Made by a program: the position numbers and the translations under genes
Notes under the pieces: generated by a model
Seen by the model: only the letters and a program-made list of their open reading frames with translations
Told to the model about the DNA's origin: nothing
Databases searched by the model: none
Shown here: positions 21,880 to 30,834 of the stretch, one piece after another
Position numbering within the stretch: the stretch's first letter is position 1
How the letters are laid out: every line of letters starts with the position of its first letter
Virus record (IMG/VR): IMGVR_UViG_3300045286_000150
Span: 1-36,504 of that record
From: a virus
Strand: one strand, 5' to 3'
Length of the DNA stretch: 36,504 nucleotides

Positions 21880-21920
21880 CTACAGCCCTGTAGCGTACGC
21901 TGTGCCTACCCTACAGGGCT
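21880..21920. repeat. Inverted repeat CTACAG...CTGTAG and AGCCCTGTAG...CTACAGGGCT
   Basis: AGCCCTGTAG (21884-21893) pairs with CTACAGGGCT (21911-21920) over a 17-base loop, and CTACAGCCCTGTAG overlaps as a shorter palindrome. No T-run follows, so it is not an obvious terminator. The surrounding 21860-22031 shows no clear gene. Confidence 0.55.
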
Positions 21921-22031
21921 AGCTGAATGCCATGGCGCGGTGGATACCACCAAGCGCACTCCCACCTACGAGTCTTTTTTGTTATGTTATAACATTACAT
22001 TGATTAACAAGATTTGTTCAACAGAATCAAA

Positions 22032-22283
22032 TTAACTCTCTAATCTCCTGATGCCGATTTCTTTTAGCTCTGTTTCTGACAATGCAAAAATAATTTCTAT
22101 GGCTTTTTGAATGGTTGATTTGATGGGAGAATGTATAGTATGGCTAAGGGAAAGTTTATAGACAAAAACAGCCTGGCAATTCTTATTAATGCAGTGACAA
22201 AAAAGGTCGTGAGAAGTTGGAATGATAGAGTTTCTTGAAGTTATTATTGCTTTTTCATTACAATAAGGACAGCTTATTTTCAT
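22032..22283 (-). CDS. ogr: Ogr/Delta-like late transcription activator
   Basis: 83 residues. CPYC at 5-8 with KAIITSRN, then an aromatic segment and C-x-N-x2-C near residues 31-36, then FVYKLSLSHTIHSP, is the hallmark of the Ogr/Delta family, zinc-binding activators of P2 late promoters. It would act by contacting RNA polymerase at late promoters of the divergent head operons. Its start lies inside the end of the portal gene (26-base overlap), so it is co-expressed with portal and terminase. Confidence 0.85.
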   Translation of the reverse strand: MKISCPYCNEKAIITSRNSIIPTSHDLFCHCINKNCQAVFVYKLSLSHTIHSPIKSTIQKAIEIIFALSETELKEIGIRRLES

Positions 22284-23310
22284 AATGCAACTTTCTAGCT
22301 ACAGCGTTCCAGATCGGCTCGGCGAATTCTATCCATTGATCTCGCGGCAAATGGTCGTTGATGCCCTGAAAGGCACGCTGCATGGGGGGTACCTCAAGTT
22401 CAACGTAGACTCGCATCACTTTTTCTAGATCCCCGAATCCTGCCGTATTCTCCGGTATTACTCCTGCAATACCCGGCTGCATACGGTGCATTGCGAGGGT
22501 CTCAGCCTTGGTGATGTCCTTGATCGCCTGGAAATCGTCCTTGGTCCCGATGTCGCCGATGGGTATTATCTTTACCGGCTCGCGGGATGATGTTCGAGGA
22601 ATGTTTATGTACAGATTGCGAAAATTTCCGGGTCCCCTGGACAGTTTAACTTGTTCCTCGATCATCTTGGCTGTTTCATCGTTGATACCGGCATCGCTGG
22701 TGACAAGAATATAGCCGGCATGAGACCCGTTACGGAAGTATTTTCGACGGAACAAAGTAGCGTCTTCCGAAAGTAATACTGACTGTAATCCGCCGAAATA
22801 CTCAGGAATACCATATATCTCCTGTTTAACGTCATCCTCCATGATAATGAACACTTCTCCAGGCTGATACTTCAATGGAGCGTTCATGTAGCGATAGTCC
22901 CGCATCTCGAAATAAACGTCCTCATCCACGCCAGCCCGCATCATTAGTGCTGGTCTGCGCTCAATGCGAAGTATCTGGCCGAAGCGATTAAGTATCTTGC
23001 GAAAGTAACACATACCGAATACATGATAATCGAGGGCGGCCTTTTTGGCATCGCTGTAGCTCAGGATGGGCGAGGGCAACAGCCATTTGACCAGCATGTT
23101 GCGTTTAAACCTCAGAATGGCATTATGCTGAGCATTGGCGTTCATGGCCTTGGCCAGCCCCATCAGATAGATCGGCGGGATGTAGAAGCCGAACATCAAA
23201 TCCGGGAAGACGCCCAGAAAATCGGCCATATGATCCTTAAGCACCGGCTCGGGATCGCCGAAGGAAAATACCATCGACCCGCCCATCATTATTTGATCCG
23301 TTGTATTCAT
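22258..23310 (-). CDS. Q: Portal protein (P2 GpQ-like)
   Basis: 350 residues from the ATG at 23310, ten bases after the terminase stop. A longer frame to 23373 overlaps the terminase gene. It is the portal ring through which DNA enters the capsid. GDPEPVL near the N terminus, then the LVSRP-like central DYHVFGMCYFRKILNR and GIPEYFGGLQSVLLSEDAT regions, are as in PBSX/P2-type portals. It is leftward and adjacent to the terminase, the P2 gene order. Confidence 0.9.
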   Translation of the reverse strand: MNTTDQIMMGGSMVFSFGDPEPVLKDHMADFLGVFPDLMFGFYIPPIYLMGLAKAMNANAQHNAILRFKRNMLVKWLLPSPILSYSDAKKAALDYHVFGMCYFRKILNRFGQILRIERRPALMMRAGVDEDVYFEMRDYRYMNAPLKYQPGEVFIIMEDDVKQEIYGIPEYFGGLQSVLLSEDATLFRRKYFRNGSHAGYILVTSDAGINDETAKMIEEQVKLSRGPGNFRNLYINIPRTSSREPVKIIPIGDIGTKDDFQAIKDITKAETLAMHRMQPGIAGVIPENTAGFGDLEKVMRVYVELEVPPMQRAFQGINDHLPRDQWIEFAEPIWNAVARKLHYENKLSLL

Positions 23311-23320
23311 GAAAATCTGC

Positions 23321-25102
23321 TCAATTGCTGAAAGAAACCCGCGTCCCCACGATATCGCGGCTGATCGGCTCATAGATCATGGCATGCATGCAGGCCCAGG
23401 CGACATCAGCATGGCCATTGGTATTGGTGCGCGTCGTAGCATAGGTGATATGCCCAGTCTCGCTCATGGTTCGCCGAATCATCAGGAAAGACTGAACGAT
23501 CTCCTTATCGCCGGCGTCGAATTCCAGGCGGCTCGGGGGCTGGATCACATCCAGCGCCTTGATGATCAACTGGTTCTTCATCTGCAGGCTATAGGTAATC
23601 GGCTGTACGGACGGATAGAAGCCCTGCACCAGCTCGTAGACTCCCCAACCCATGCCGCTCACATCAATGCCGACATGAACCACATTATGCCGGTTCACCA
23701 CGTCCCGGATGCAATCGGCCTGATGCTGAAAGCTCTTACCGTGCAGGCTTATTCGATGCAGAAGCTGCCATTTATCGTCAGGCCGAATAGGCACGGACAT
23801 CAGAACCAGTGAAGCGTTGTCCGTTGTCCGGCTTGGATCGTAGCCGATGGCCACCGGTTTGTTGCCGAAAGGTCTGGCCTTGTTGATATGATAATCAGTC
23901 CAGTTACAATCGTTATCCACTCCACAGGCAAGGAGGAGCTGCAACGGAAATACCGACTGTGCGTCATCAATGAACTTGCACATGAACAGATTGGCGAAAT
24001 CGTCCGTGTTGTACTCCTTCCTCAGCTCCTCGATGTCGAACAGATTGCAGCCGTCGCGTTCGGCATCCTCCACGGTGACGACATGCCGCCAAATTTTATC
24101 CTCTCCCAGCAGTCCATTTTTCAGTGTGCTGTGGGATACATCGAACTCCACCGTCGCATCCCCGGTTTTGCCCTCGTTGAATTTTTTCCCTGACCACATT
24201 TCATAGGCATCATGGCTAAGGGTTGACGGCGTTGAGAATAGCGTCCGGCGCCATTTCCTGTGCGCTGCCATGCCCGAGGAGACCCTCCAGAGCTTGGAAA
24301 ACTGCGGAATCCAGAAAACCTCGTCCAAATACAAATGGCCGTGATAGCTCTGCGAAGTGCGGCTGTTCGTCGAAAGGAAGCGCAGCTCGGCCCCGTTAGA
24401 CAATTTGATGGGGTTTCCCGTCAATTCGATTTCCAGCTCGTTCTTGGCGAACTGGACGATGTAATGCTTGAAAACCTCGGCCTGGTCGCGGCTGGCGGAT
24501 AGAAAAATCTGGTTGTCGCCGGTCAGTATGGCGTCTTCAAGCGCTTCCCAGGCGAAGTAATACGTGGCGCCGATCTGACGGCTTTTTAGAATGAATCGGT
24601 TGCGCCTGGTTAAAAGGCTTTCCTTGGCTTTGAACCATTCCTGCTGATATCCATAAAAAAGCTTTTTGCGGATGGCTTCCAGTTCCTGATACTGGACGCC
24701 GCTGACATCGTTTTTTACGCCAGACGGCTTGTATCCTGGTTTACGGCCCCTTTTCTTCTCGGGCGGCGGCATGCCGATCAGATTATCCAGCGACCCGGAT
24801 TTGATCCGGGCCGTCTTCTCCATGGTTATCGCCAGGCTGTCCAGGCGTTTCAGCACCATGTCGAATTCATCCAGTTCAATGCGTGTTTTGCTGTCCTTGG
24901 CGGCGAGTACGGCGATGCGAGTGGTCAGCAAATCCAGGACATTCTCATGGGCATAAACCCTGCCCCACTGATATTTTCGAGCCCATTGATAGATGGATTC
25001 GCGGCTGATCTTTAGCCGTTTGGCCGCCTCAGGAAGAGTCAGCCCGCTTTCGTACAGATCGCGCGCGGCTTTTATTGTCTCATCCGAATATTTCTCAGAC
25101 AT
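23321..25102 (-). CDS. P: Terminase large subunit (P2 GpP-like)
   Basis: 593 residues. An N-terminal HTH (about residues 19-45) is followed by an ATPase domain with Walker A SRQIGAT (174-180) and Walker B LYLDE (257-261), and a nuclease domain with GYDPS (Asp422) and GIDVSG (Asp480). It packages DNA with the portal and the small subunit at 27200. Divergent from the scaffold gene, as in P2. Confidence 0.95.
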   Translation of the reverse strand: MSEKYSDETIKAARDLYESGLTLPEAAKRLKISRESIYQWARKYQWGRVYAHENVLDLLTTRIAVLAAKDSKTRIELDEFDMVLKRLDSLAITMEKTARIKSGSLDNLIGMPPPEKKRGRKPGYKPSGVKNDVSGVQYQELEAIRKKLFYGYQQEWFKAKESLLTRRNRFILKSRQIGATYYFAWEALEDAILTGDNQIFLSASRDQAEVFKHYIVQFAKNELEIELTGNPIKLSNGAELRFLSTNSRTSQSYHGHLYLDEVFWIPQFSKLWRVSSGMAAHRKWRRTLFSTPSTLSHDAYEMWSGKKFNEGKTGDATVEFDVSHSTLKNGLLGEDKIWRHVVTVEDAERDGCNLFDIEELRKEYNTDDFANLFMCKFIDDAQSVFPLQLLLACGVDNDCNWTDYHINKARPFGNKPVAIGYDPSRTTDNASLVLMSVPIRPDDKWQLLHRISLHGKSFQHQADCIRDVVNRHNVVHVGIDVSGMGWGVYELVQGFYPSVQPITYSLQMKNQLIIKALDVIQPPSRLEFDAGDKEIVQSFLMIRRTMSETGHITYATTRTNTNGHADVAWACMHAMIYEPISRDIVGTRVSFSN

Positions 25103-25258
25103 TTGCGGCTTATCGTCTAAGTGGCTGTTCGATTATATCTGTGCTCATCCTGAATTATATTTCTAGGATTTCTAAGGAAATTTAATTCTATTACTATTGA
25201 AATTATTATTCTATCGTTGTTAAATCAATGTAGAAATTATTCATCAAGGCAGCATACC
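25103..25258. promoter_or_regulatory. AT-rich divergent late control region
   Basis: 156 bases between divergent head operons, very rich in A and T. In P2-type phages this spot carries Ogr-dependent promoters for both operons. I could not find a TGT-N12-ACA Ogr site by eye, so the promoter assignment rests on gene order alone. AAGG precedes the 25259 start. Confidence 0.5.
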
Positions 25259-26086
25259 ATGCCAAAACTGCAAACTGATTGGCTCACTATCGGCCGATCC
25301 GGCCATACCACGGACGGGCGGATGATCGATGCAAAATTGATCGAGGAAGCCGCCCAGACTTATGACCCCAGCATTTTTACCGCTTTGATTTGGCCGGAAC
25401 ATGACCGTTTCTATAATCTGGGACGGGTAGCCGATGTGCGGACGGTCGGCAATCATGAAGGCGGCCTGGATTTGCAGGCCAGGCTGCAACCCAACGAGAT
25501 ATACCAAAGCGCTAACAGCTATGGGCAGAAGCTTTTCACTTCAATGGAACTGACCAGAAATTTTCGCAACAGCGGAAAAACCTATTTGAGCGGACTGGGC
25601 GCCACCGACCAGCCGGCCAGTGCCGGGCTTTCCGAGGTACGTTTTACCCGGGAAGCCGGCGATATCCTGCGATCCGATCCTGTCGAAGTGCAGATCCAGG
25701 TCGAAAAACCGACGCCCAGCCTGTTTACCCGTTTATTTAGCCGCAACGAATCCCAAGAGGAAATCATCATGGATCGCGAAGCCGTCGAAACCATGGCCGC
25801 GGAACTCAAATCCCTGCGCGCCGACGTATTGAAACTAAGCCAGCAAAAACAGCCGGAAGATCCGCCAAAGAAGCCGGAAAACCCATCCTTCGAGGAGCGT
25901 TTCGCCGCACTGGAAGCCAAAATTGCGGAACAAAACAATCCATCCGCAGTCATCGCAAGCCTGGAAGCCAAAATCTCCGATCTGGATCAGCGTTTCACCG
26001 CGGCATTGAAGCAGGAAGACCCCACTGGGACCAAATCGCCAAAACAGACCGGCGGAACCGACATCAACTACAAGAGCGTCCTTTAA
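25259..26086 (+). CDS. O: Capsid scaffold/serine protease (P2 GpO-like)
   Basis: 275 residues from MPKLQTDWL at 25259. The N-terminal protease domain has Asp19 (HTTDGR), His48 (PEHDR) and Ser95 (FTSMEL), in line with the Asp-His-Ser triad of P2 GpO, plus YLSGLGATDQPAS. The C-terminal part (from about residue 165) is coiled coil and scaffolding. It directs assembly of the capsid and cleaves head proteins. It precedes the capsid gene, as in P2. Confidence 0.9.
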   Translation: MPKLQTDWLTIGRSGHTTDGRMIDAKLIEEAAQTYDPSIFTALIWPEHDRFYNLGRVADVRTVGNHEGGLDLQARLQPNEIYQSANSYGQKLFTSMELTRNFRNSGKTYLSGLGATDQPASAGLSEVRFTREAGDILRSDPVEVQIQVEKPTPSLFTRLFSRNESQEEIIMDREAVETMAAELKSLRADVLKLSQQKQPEDPPKKPENPSFEERFAALEAKIAEQNNPSAVIASLEAKISDLDQRFTAALKQEDPTGTKSPKQTGGTDINYKSVL

Positions 26087-26123
26087 AACCACGGTCCTAT
26101 CCATTTATAAAGCAGGTCTAGCC

Positions 26124-27200
26124 ATGTTAACGCACCAACTCACAACCCAGGGCCGTCAGCTGGTTTCGCAGTTCGTCCAGCAAATCGGCGAAGTGCTCGG
26201 CGTGGACGCCACCATGCAGTTCACGATTGAGCCTGGGCCGCTGCAAACCCTCAATGAACTGATCGTGCTCGACGGCACGCCATTTTTACAGGCCATCAAC
26301 GTCGCCGGCGTTCCCGAGCTGAAGGGCCAAAAGTTGTTCATGGCTCAGGGCGGGCTGATCGCCAAGCGCACCAAAATAGACGCCAGCCATGAGCGCGTTC
26401 CCAAGGATTACAGCAATCTGACCAACAGGGATTACGAGCTGGTCAGCATCGAGTCCGACGTGGCGCTGGGCTATGCCCTCATCGACATGTGGGCCAAATT
26501 CCCCAATTTCGCCGCGCTATGGAATCAGACAGTGCGCAAAGCCATTGCCAACGACCGGGTTAGGGTGGGGTTCTGGGGCGTCGAGGCGACTGCCAACGCC
26601 TCCGATCCGGTCGAATTCCCCAACGGCGAAGACCTGGCGCCGGGCTGGCTGCAGCAGATCCGCGAATACAACAGCGGTTCGCAATACCTGGCCGGCACCA
26701 CGGTTTCAAACGCCTCGCCGCCGGTCACTACCCATGTGGTAGTGCTGGGCGATACCACCTATCCCTATCTGGATTATCTGGTCAGCCTTACCAAAGCCAA
26801 GATCGACCCGGTCTTCATCAACGACCCGGATCTGGTAGTCCTGATCTCCCAGGATCTGGTGAGCTATGAAGAGGCGGCCATATTCAAGGCCATCGGGCAT
26901 ACGCCGCAACAAAAAGACATCATCCTGGCGAATCAGCCAGACGGACTGGCGAACAACCGCCTGTTCAAGAACTACGGCGGCCTGCCCAGCTTTTCCATCC
27001 CCTATATGCCAGACGGCGTCGTGCTGGTAACCAGCCTGTCCAATCTGAGCATCTACTATCAGACCACGAGCTGGCGCCGATTGATCCGCGACTATGCGCC
27101 AAAGAATCAATACCAGGATTTCAGCAGCCGCAACGAGGGCTATGTGGTGGAAGATTTCCGCAAAACATCGTTGGTGGACGGCATCACTCTGAAAAGCTGA
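26124..27200 (+). CDS. N: Major capsid protein (P2 GpN-like)
   Basis: 358 residues, the size of P2 GpN. The order after the scaffold and the HK97-like pattern (KGQKLFMAQGGLIAKR, GYALIDMWAKFPNFAALW, then a C-terminal region ending YVVEDF) fit the P2-type capsid. It forms the icosahedral shell. The stop overlaps the next start (TGATG). Confidence 0.92.
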   Translation: MLTHQLTTQGRQLVSQFVQQIGEVLGVDATMQFTIEPGPLQTLNELIVLDGTPFLQAINVAGVPELKGQKLFMAQGGLIAKRTKIDASHERVPKDYSNLTNRDYELVSIESDVALGYALIDMWAKFPNFAALWNQTVRKAIANDRVRVGFWGVEATANASDPVEFPNGEDLAPGWLQQIREYNSGSQYLAGTTVSNASPPVTTHVVVLGDTTYPYLDYLVSLTKAKIDPVFINDPDLVVLISQDLVSYEEAAIFKAIGHTPQQKDIILANQPDGLANNRLFKNYGGLPSFSIPYMPDGVVLVTSLSNLSIYYQTTSWRRLIRDYAPKNQYQDFSSRNEGYVVEDFRKTSLVDGITLKS

Positions 27201-27946
27201 TGTCCTGGCATCCGTTTGACAAGATCAAAGCCGAACGGCATGGAACCCTGGGCTTACCCGATCCTAAACCAGGCGCCAGGATCGGAATCAAGCCAAAGGC
27301 CCAGGCCGGAGCCAATCCAACGGCCCTTGACCGGCTTCAGGAACTGGTAGCCAAGGCCAAGGACGATATAGCCGGCATTTCCACGGTAGGCGAGCGGGCG
27401 GAATACAAGCGCCGGGCGCTGCCGGAAATGTTTCCGCTTGTGAAGATTTACCGGGATAGCCGGTCGATGGAGCCGAACATGGATGTGATCATGGTCATGA
27501 TCTGGCTGTTCGACGCCGATATCATGGACGAAGCCATGAATCTCGCGTTTTATTTGATCGGCCAGGGCAATCAGCACATGCCGGAACGGTTTGCGCGCAA
27601 CATCGAGACCTTCGTTGCCGATTTCATTTATGACTGGGCGGCGGAACGGCTGAATATCGATCAATCAGCCGAACCCTATTTGAGCACCGTCATTCGGGTT
27701 TCCGACGAGCAGCAATGGCGGCTGAATTTCATCGTGAGGGGCAAGCTCTATGCCATCGCCGCCAAACACGCATTATGCGAGGAGCGTTACATTGATTGCG
27801 TGCGGCTATGCGATAAGGCCGAATATTACAACCCCCAGCGCGCGGGCGTGAAATCGACCAGGCTGAAAGCCCAGGACCATATGGGGAACGGCAACATGAA
27901 TAAACCCGGTGTTTCCGCATTATCCAATAAATCTGCGGCTCACTGA
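27200..27946 (+). CDS. M: Terminase small subunit (P2 GpM-like)
   Basis: 248 residues, starting with TGATG overlap. GpM-type terminase endonuclease features include the central EMFPLVKIYRD and DADIMDEAMNLAFYLIGQ segments. It recognises and cuts phage DNA with the large subunit. Followed by a 128-base gap with a hairpin at 27991-28016. Confidence 0.88.
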   Translation: MSWHPFDKIKAERHGTLGLPDPKPGARIGIKPKAQAGANPTALDRLQELVAKAKDDIAGISTVGERAEYKRRALPEMFPLVKIYRDSRSMEPNMDVIMVMIWLFDADIMDEAMNLAFYLIGQGNQHMPERFARNIETFVADFIYDWAAERLNIDQSAEPYLSTVIRVSDEQQWRLNFIVRGKLYAIAAKHALCEERYIDCVRLCDKAEYYNPQRAGVKSTRLKAQDHMGNGNMNKPGVSALSNKSAAH

Positions 27947-27990
27947 TCAGTCCTCCCGCCAGGGCGAGGCAAACGCTACGAATCGGATAC

Positions 27991-28016
27991 AGCGCATATT
28001 CAACTGAACATGCGCT
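27991..28016. promoter_or_regulatory. Strong hairpin between small terminase and head-completion genes
   Basis: AGCGCATATTCA (27991-28002) pairs with TGAACATGCGCT (28005-28016) with one mismatch. No strong T-run follows, so it may be an attenuator or RNA-processing site rather than a full terminator. Confidence 0.6.
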
Positions 28017-28074
28017 TTCATCACTGTTCCGCGCCGCTGTTTCGCACTGGCCCTAATTTTACGCCAGAGGTTTC

Positions 28075-28590
28075 ATGGCCAGTTTTATCGATTCCACATT
28101 CACCTCGGACGGTTTTTGGCCGGATGTGGTTGTGCGCGACTGGATGGAAGGCTGGCGCATTCCCAGCGACGCCAAGGATTCCATGCTGGGGCAAGCGCTG
28201 CTAGGCGCAATCATCGACACCATTGATGCATTGACGGCCGCCAGGGATACCGCCACAGCCCTGGGTTATGAGAACCTCGACGACTATGCTGCAGCCCGCT
28301 TCGAGTCGGATACCGTCAACGATATTCCCGTTCTCGAAACGCTGTATCTACAAGCCGTCGGCAATCTGGCCAAGGCGAGGGTGTTGCGCCGACAGCAGGC
28401 GCAGCAGCGCCGGCCTGCAGACGACAAGGAAATGTTGGCGGCCGATCTTGGCGAGAACTATTTTCAGAACGAATACCAGAATGCCGTCGGACGCATCCTC
28501 AAGCGCATGCTCGGTTCGGTTGCGTCCACCAATTTCGGCATACACGTGTCAGCCATAGGAGGAGATGAAATTGGCTTTCCTGGCTATTGA
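28075..28590 (+). CDS. L: Head completion protein (P2 GpL-like)
   Basis: 171 residues, GAGG before the ATG. The start (SDGFWPDVVVRDWMEGWRIP) fits the P2 GpL pattern of head-completion proteins, which join the filled head to the tail. Helical and acidic. The C terminus overlaps the next gene by 26 bases. Confidence 0.75.
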   Translation: MASFIDSTFTSDGFWPDVVVRDWMEGWRIPSDAKDSMLGQALLGAIIDTIDALTAARDTATALGYENLDDYAAARFESDTVNDIPVLETLYLQAVGNLAKARVLRRQQAQQRRPADDKEMLAADLGENYFQNEYQNAVGRILKRMLGSVASTNFGIHVSAIGGDEIGFPGY

Positions 28591-29065
28591 TGTCGATTAC
28601 GGCAATACCCAATCCCTGTTGCGGGCGCTTTCAGACAACAAGCTGGCGCTGAGGGCGGCCAACGAGGCGGCCAGGAAATACAAGTCGGAGATGAAAACCT
28701 ATATCCGGGACGGAAAATCCTACACGCCCAAAACCGGCGGAACCCTGGAACGCTCGATCAAATGGAAAACCGAACCTGACGGCGCCGTCGTCTATACCCG
28801 CGCCACCCATGGCGTCTGGATCGAGCAGGGCACAGGTTCGCGGCGCATCGGCTTCGCCTGGGGACTGTATGACATTCGCAATAGAAAGCTGAGCGGGAAA
28901 AAGGCGCTTACAGTGAATTTTCATGGCAGATTGTTGCTGCTTAAACATGTGCGGCATCCGGGGATGCATCCCCGGCCCTTCTTTTTTGCTGAACTGGAAT
29001 CCCGCCAGGAAAAAATGCTCGAATCGGTCATCGCATCCATCCGGAGCCAGGCGGGGCTGACATAA
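28565..29065 (+). CDS. HK97 gp10-like head-tail/tail completion protein
   Basis: 166 residues, starting inside GpL. The pattern RAANEAARKYKSEMKTYIRDGKSYTPK, TGGTLERSIKW, GVWIEQGTGSRRIGFAWGLYDIR and a final HPGMHPRPFFFAE is that of HK97 gp10-like proteins. It probably connects the tail to the head or aids tail completion. Confidence 0.75.
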   Translation: MKLAFLAIDVDYGNTQSLLRALSDNKLALRAANEAARKYKSEMKTYIRDGKSYTPKTGGTLERSIKWKTEPDGAVVYTRATHGVWIEQGTGSRRIGFAWGLYDIRNRKLSGKKALTVNFHGRLLLLKHVRHPGMHPRPFFFAELESRQEKMLESVIASIRSQAGLT

Positions 29066-29520
29066 TGCACTTCGACGCCCTGTCCGCCGTCAGCGACCGC
29101 CTGGCCAACGATGCGGCCATCGCCACCTATCTGGATACGGAATTTCCCGGCATCGAGGTTTTCCATAGCATCGGCATCAAGCCGGATTGGGAAACCGGCA
29201 CCGGAGTCCCGGCGGATTGTTTCCCGTATATCGCCGTCTCGCCGATGAACGACCAGCGGTTCTACAACAAGAAAAACAGCACCGAGCAGGTCAGCATCCT
29301 CTTCGGAGTCCATAACGATACCCGAACGGGAACTGTTTTCGACGGGCTCAGGCAAGTTTGTGAGCTGGGCGAATTGATCCTGGCGGCGCTTGAACTTCAG
29401 CCGCTGACAAAATCGCCCTCCGTGACATGGAATCACGAAGCGCAAATCCGCTCGGATGCCGGCCTGCAGCATCCCTTTTATGAAGGGGAAATCGTCATTC
29501 CAGTGGAGATTCGCCTATGA
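29065..29520 (+). CDS. Tail terminator-like protein
   Basis: 151 residues, overlapping the previous gene by one base (ATAATG region). It is followed directly by small tail genes and the tube protein. The pattern (mixed alpha/beta, with ITGVRVFHSI-like strand and FPYIAVSPMNDQRFY) and position fit tail terminators that cap the tube. Family match by position, not by motif. Confidence 0.6.
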   Translation: MHFDALSAVSDRLANDAAIATYLDTEFPGIEVFHSIGIKPDWETGTGVPADCFPYIAVSPMNDQRFYNKKNSTEQVSILFGVHNDTRTGTVFDGLRQVCELGELILAALELQPLTKSPSVTWNHEAQIRSDAGLQHPFYEGEIVIPVEIRL

Positions 29521-29789
29521 AAGGCTATCGACAAACACCCGGAGAAGCATTAAGACTCATTGAAGTGCCGGACTATGGATGGCCGGAGAATAACCAAACG
29601 GAGAAAGCAATGGAATGTTTACCTCTTGTCGTCACCGGCATCACCGTACAGGCCAAACGGCTTCATGAGCATGATAAACAAATCCACGCCCCAGGCGAGG
29701 TTTTCACCATAGAATCCAACGCCGCTTCGCTGTTGATCCAGCGCGGCCTGGTCGAATTCATCCGCAAAGAGGTAGCCCAATGTCAGTAG
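29517..29789 (+). CDS. Small tail-region protein
   Basis: 90 residues, overlapping its neighbours by four and ten bases. Short strands and a helix (LPLVVTGITVQAKRLHEHDKQIHAPGEVFTIESN) fit a small SH3-like fold as found in DUF7210-type phage proteins. No function assigned. Confidence 0.55.
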   Translation: MKGYRQTPGEALRLIEVPDYGWPENNQTEKAMECLPLVVTGITVQAKRLHEHDKQIHAPGEVFTIESNAASLLIQRGLVEFIRKEVAQCQ

Positions 29790-30547
29790 AACTCGTTAAA
29801 CCCCTGCGTTATTCCGGCGAAATCAAAGTCGGCCGATGGACTTCGCAAACCGTTTTCGGGGGTTATGACGACCCCATCAACTTCATGGATTTCAGCATCG
29901 CTCCGGAGGGTGATCTGATCGTGCAGACCGACAACGGCATCACCAACTTCGGCATGGCGCGTAGTTTCGCCTATCAGCCGAAGCCGTCGAAACTCACCAT
30001 AGAGATGGACGAACTCAACACCGCCCTGCTGGCCGACGTAGTACGCGGCATTCCCTCGGTCTATAGCCAGAGCAACGATTCCAGCGTCGACGCCACGGTA
30101 ACGCTGGTTTTGGATAAATGGGTCGATCTGGGAATCATGAACGTGAGCGATGTGGTGCTTGCGGCCAGCGGTTCTCCACCGGCAGCTCCGGTTAAAGGTA
30201 CCGATTACGAAGTCGATGCCATTCTCGGCCAAGTCCGGGCTTTAACGTCAAAAGCGGTCGGCAGCCAGGACATAACATTCAAACAGGGCGCCATCGCCGG
30301 CAACAAGATCATCTCCGGCAACGCCTCGCCGATCATGCTGGGATTCAAGGGCCGGGTCATGGATCACAACTCGGGAGAAACCGGTGTGATCGAAGTGCCC
30401 AAAGCGGCCATGGACCCGAAAACCGTGCTGCAACTCATCGGCGCAAAGGGCAATCAGCAAATCAAGTTCGAGGGCTTCATCGTCATTCCGCCGAGTGGAT
30501 CGCCGTTCACGTTCTACCCCGAACTGGCGATGACGGCGCCTATCTGA
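29780..30547 (+). CDS. Major tail tube protein
   Basis: 255 residues. Beta-rich throughout, with MDFSIAPEGDLIVQTDNGI and a ...SGNASPIMLGFKGRVMDHNSGETGVIEVP... core, as in siphophage tube proteins. It forms the tail tube. It precedes the tape measure. No sheath gene follows, indicating a non-contractile tail. A GTDYEVDAILGQVR module near the middle is Ig-like. Confidence 0.75.
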   Translation: MSVELVKPLRYSGEIKVGRWTSQTVFGGYDDPINFMDFSIAPEGDLIVQTDNGITNFGMARSFAYQPKPSKLTIEMDELNTALLADVVRGIPSVYSQSNDSSVDATVTLVLDKWVDLGIMNVSDVVLAASGSPPAAPVKGTDYEVDAILGQVRALTSKAVGSQDITFKQGAIAGNKIISGNASPIMLGFKGRVMDHNSGETGVIEVPKAAMDPKTVLQLIGAKGNQQIKFEGFIVIPPSGSPFTFYPELAMTAPI

Positions 30548-30553
30548 TCCCCA

Positions 30554-30823
30554 ATGAACGATTCATCAGATGCCAATGATTTGAGTCATTTCGACAGGCG
30601 CAAGGACGATTACTGGAAGGGCAAGCTGGATATGCAGCTAACCACGCTGACTGCGACCGTGATGAAGTTGGAAACCAGCCAGGAGGTCAACAATGCCAAT
30701 GTAGTGCGGCGGATCGAGGAACTAGAACGCATGATCGCCACGGCTAAGGGCATGGAGAGAATAATCGCGGCAATTTTAGGAGCAGCTCTGGCCGCACTGG
30801 CTGCGAGATTCATCCATGTCTAA
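30554..30823 (+). CDS. Small coiled-coil membrane protein (XhlA-like?)
   Basis: 89 residues. Residues 28-68 are polar and heptad-like (LTATVMKLETSQEVN then VVRRIEELERMIATAKG). Residues about 69-87 are a hydrophobic predicted membrane segment (IIAAILGAALAALAARFIHV). This is the layout of XhlA-type haemolysin/holin partners. Because no lysis module is visible, it is a candidate holin-like protein, but it sits where a tail-assembly chaperone usually lies, and that alternative remains. Confidence 0.45.
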   Translation: MNDSSDANDLSHFDRRKDDYWKGKLDMQLTTLTATVMKLETSQEVNNANVVRRIEELERMIATAKGMERIIAAILGAALAALAARFIHV

Positions 30824-30834
30824 TCCTGATCCCT

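Noticed and set aside
21984-21995. ATGTTATAACAT palindrome
   Set aside because: It is a 12-bp AT-rich palindrome with no consistent promoter or terminator context. Too weak to call.
21838-22035. 65-codon ORF after the frameshifted frame
   Set aside because: No SD and no recognisable pattern. It runs over the inverted repeat at 21880-21920 and ends at the Ogr gene. Probably non-coding.
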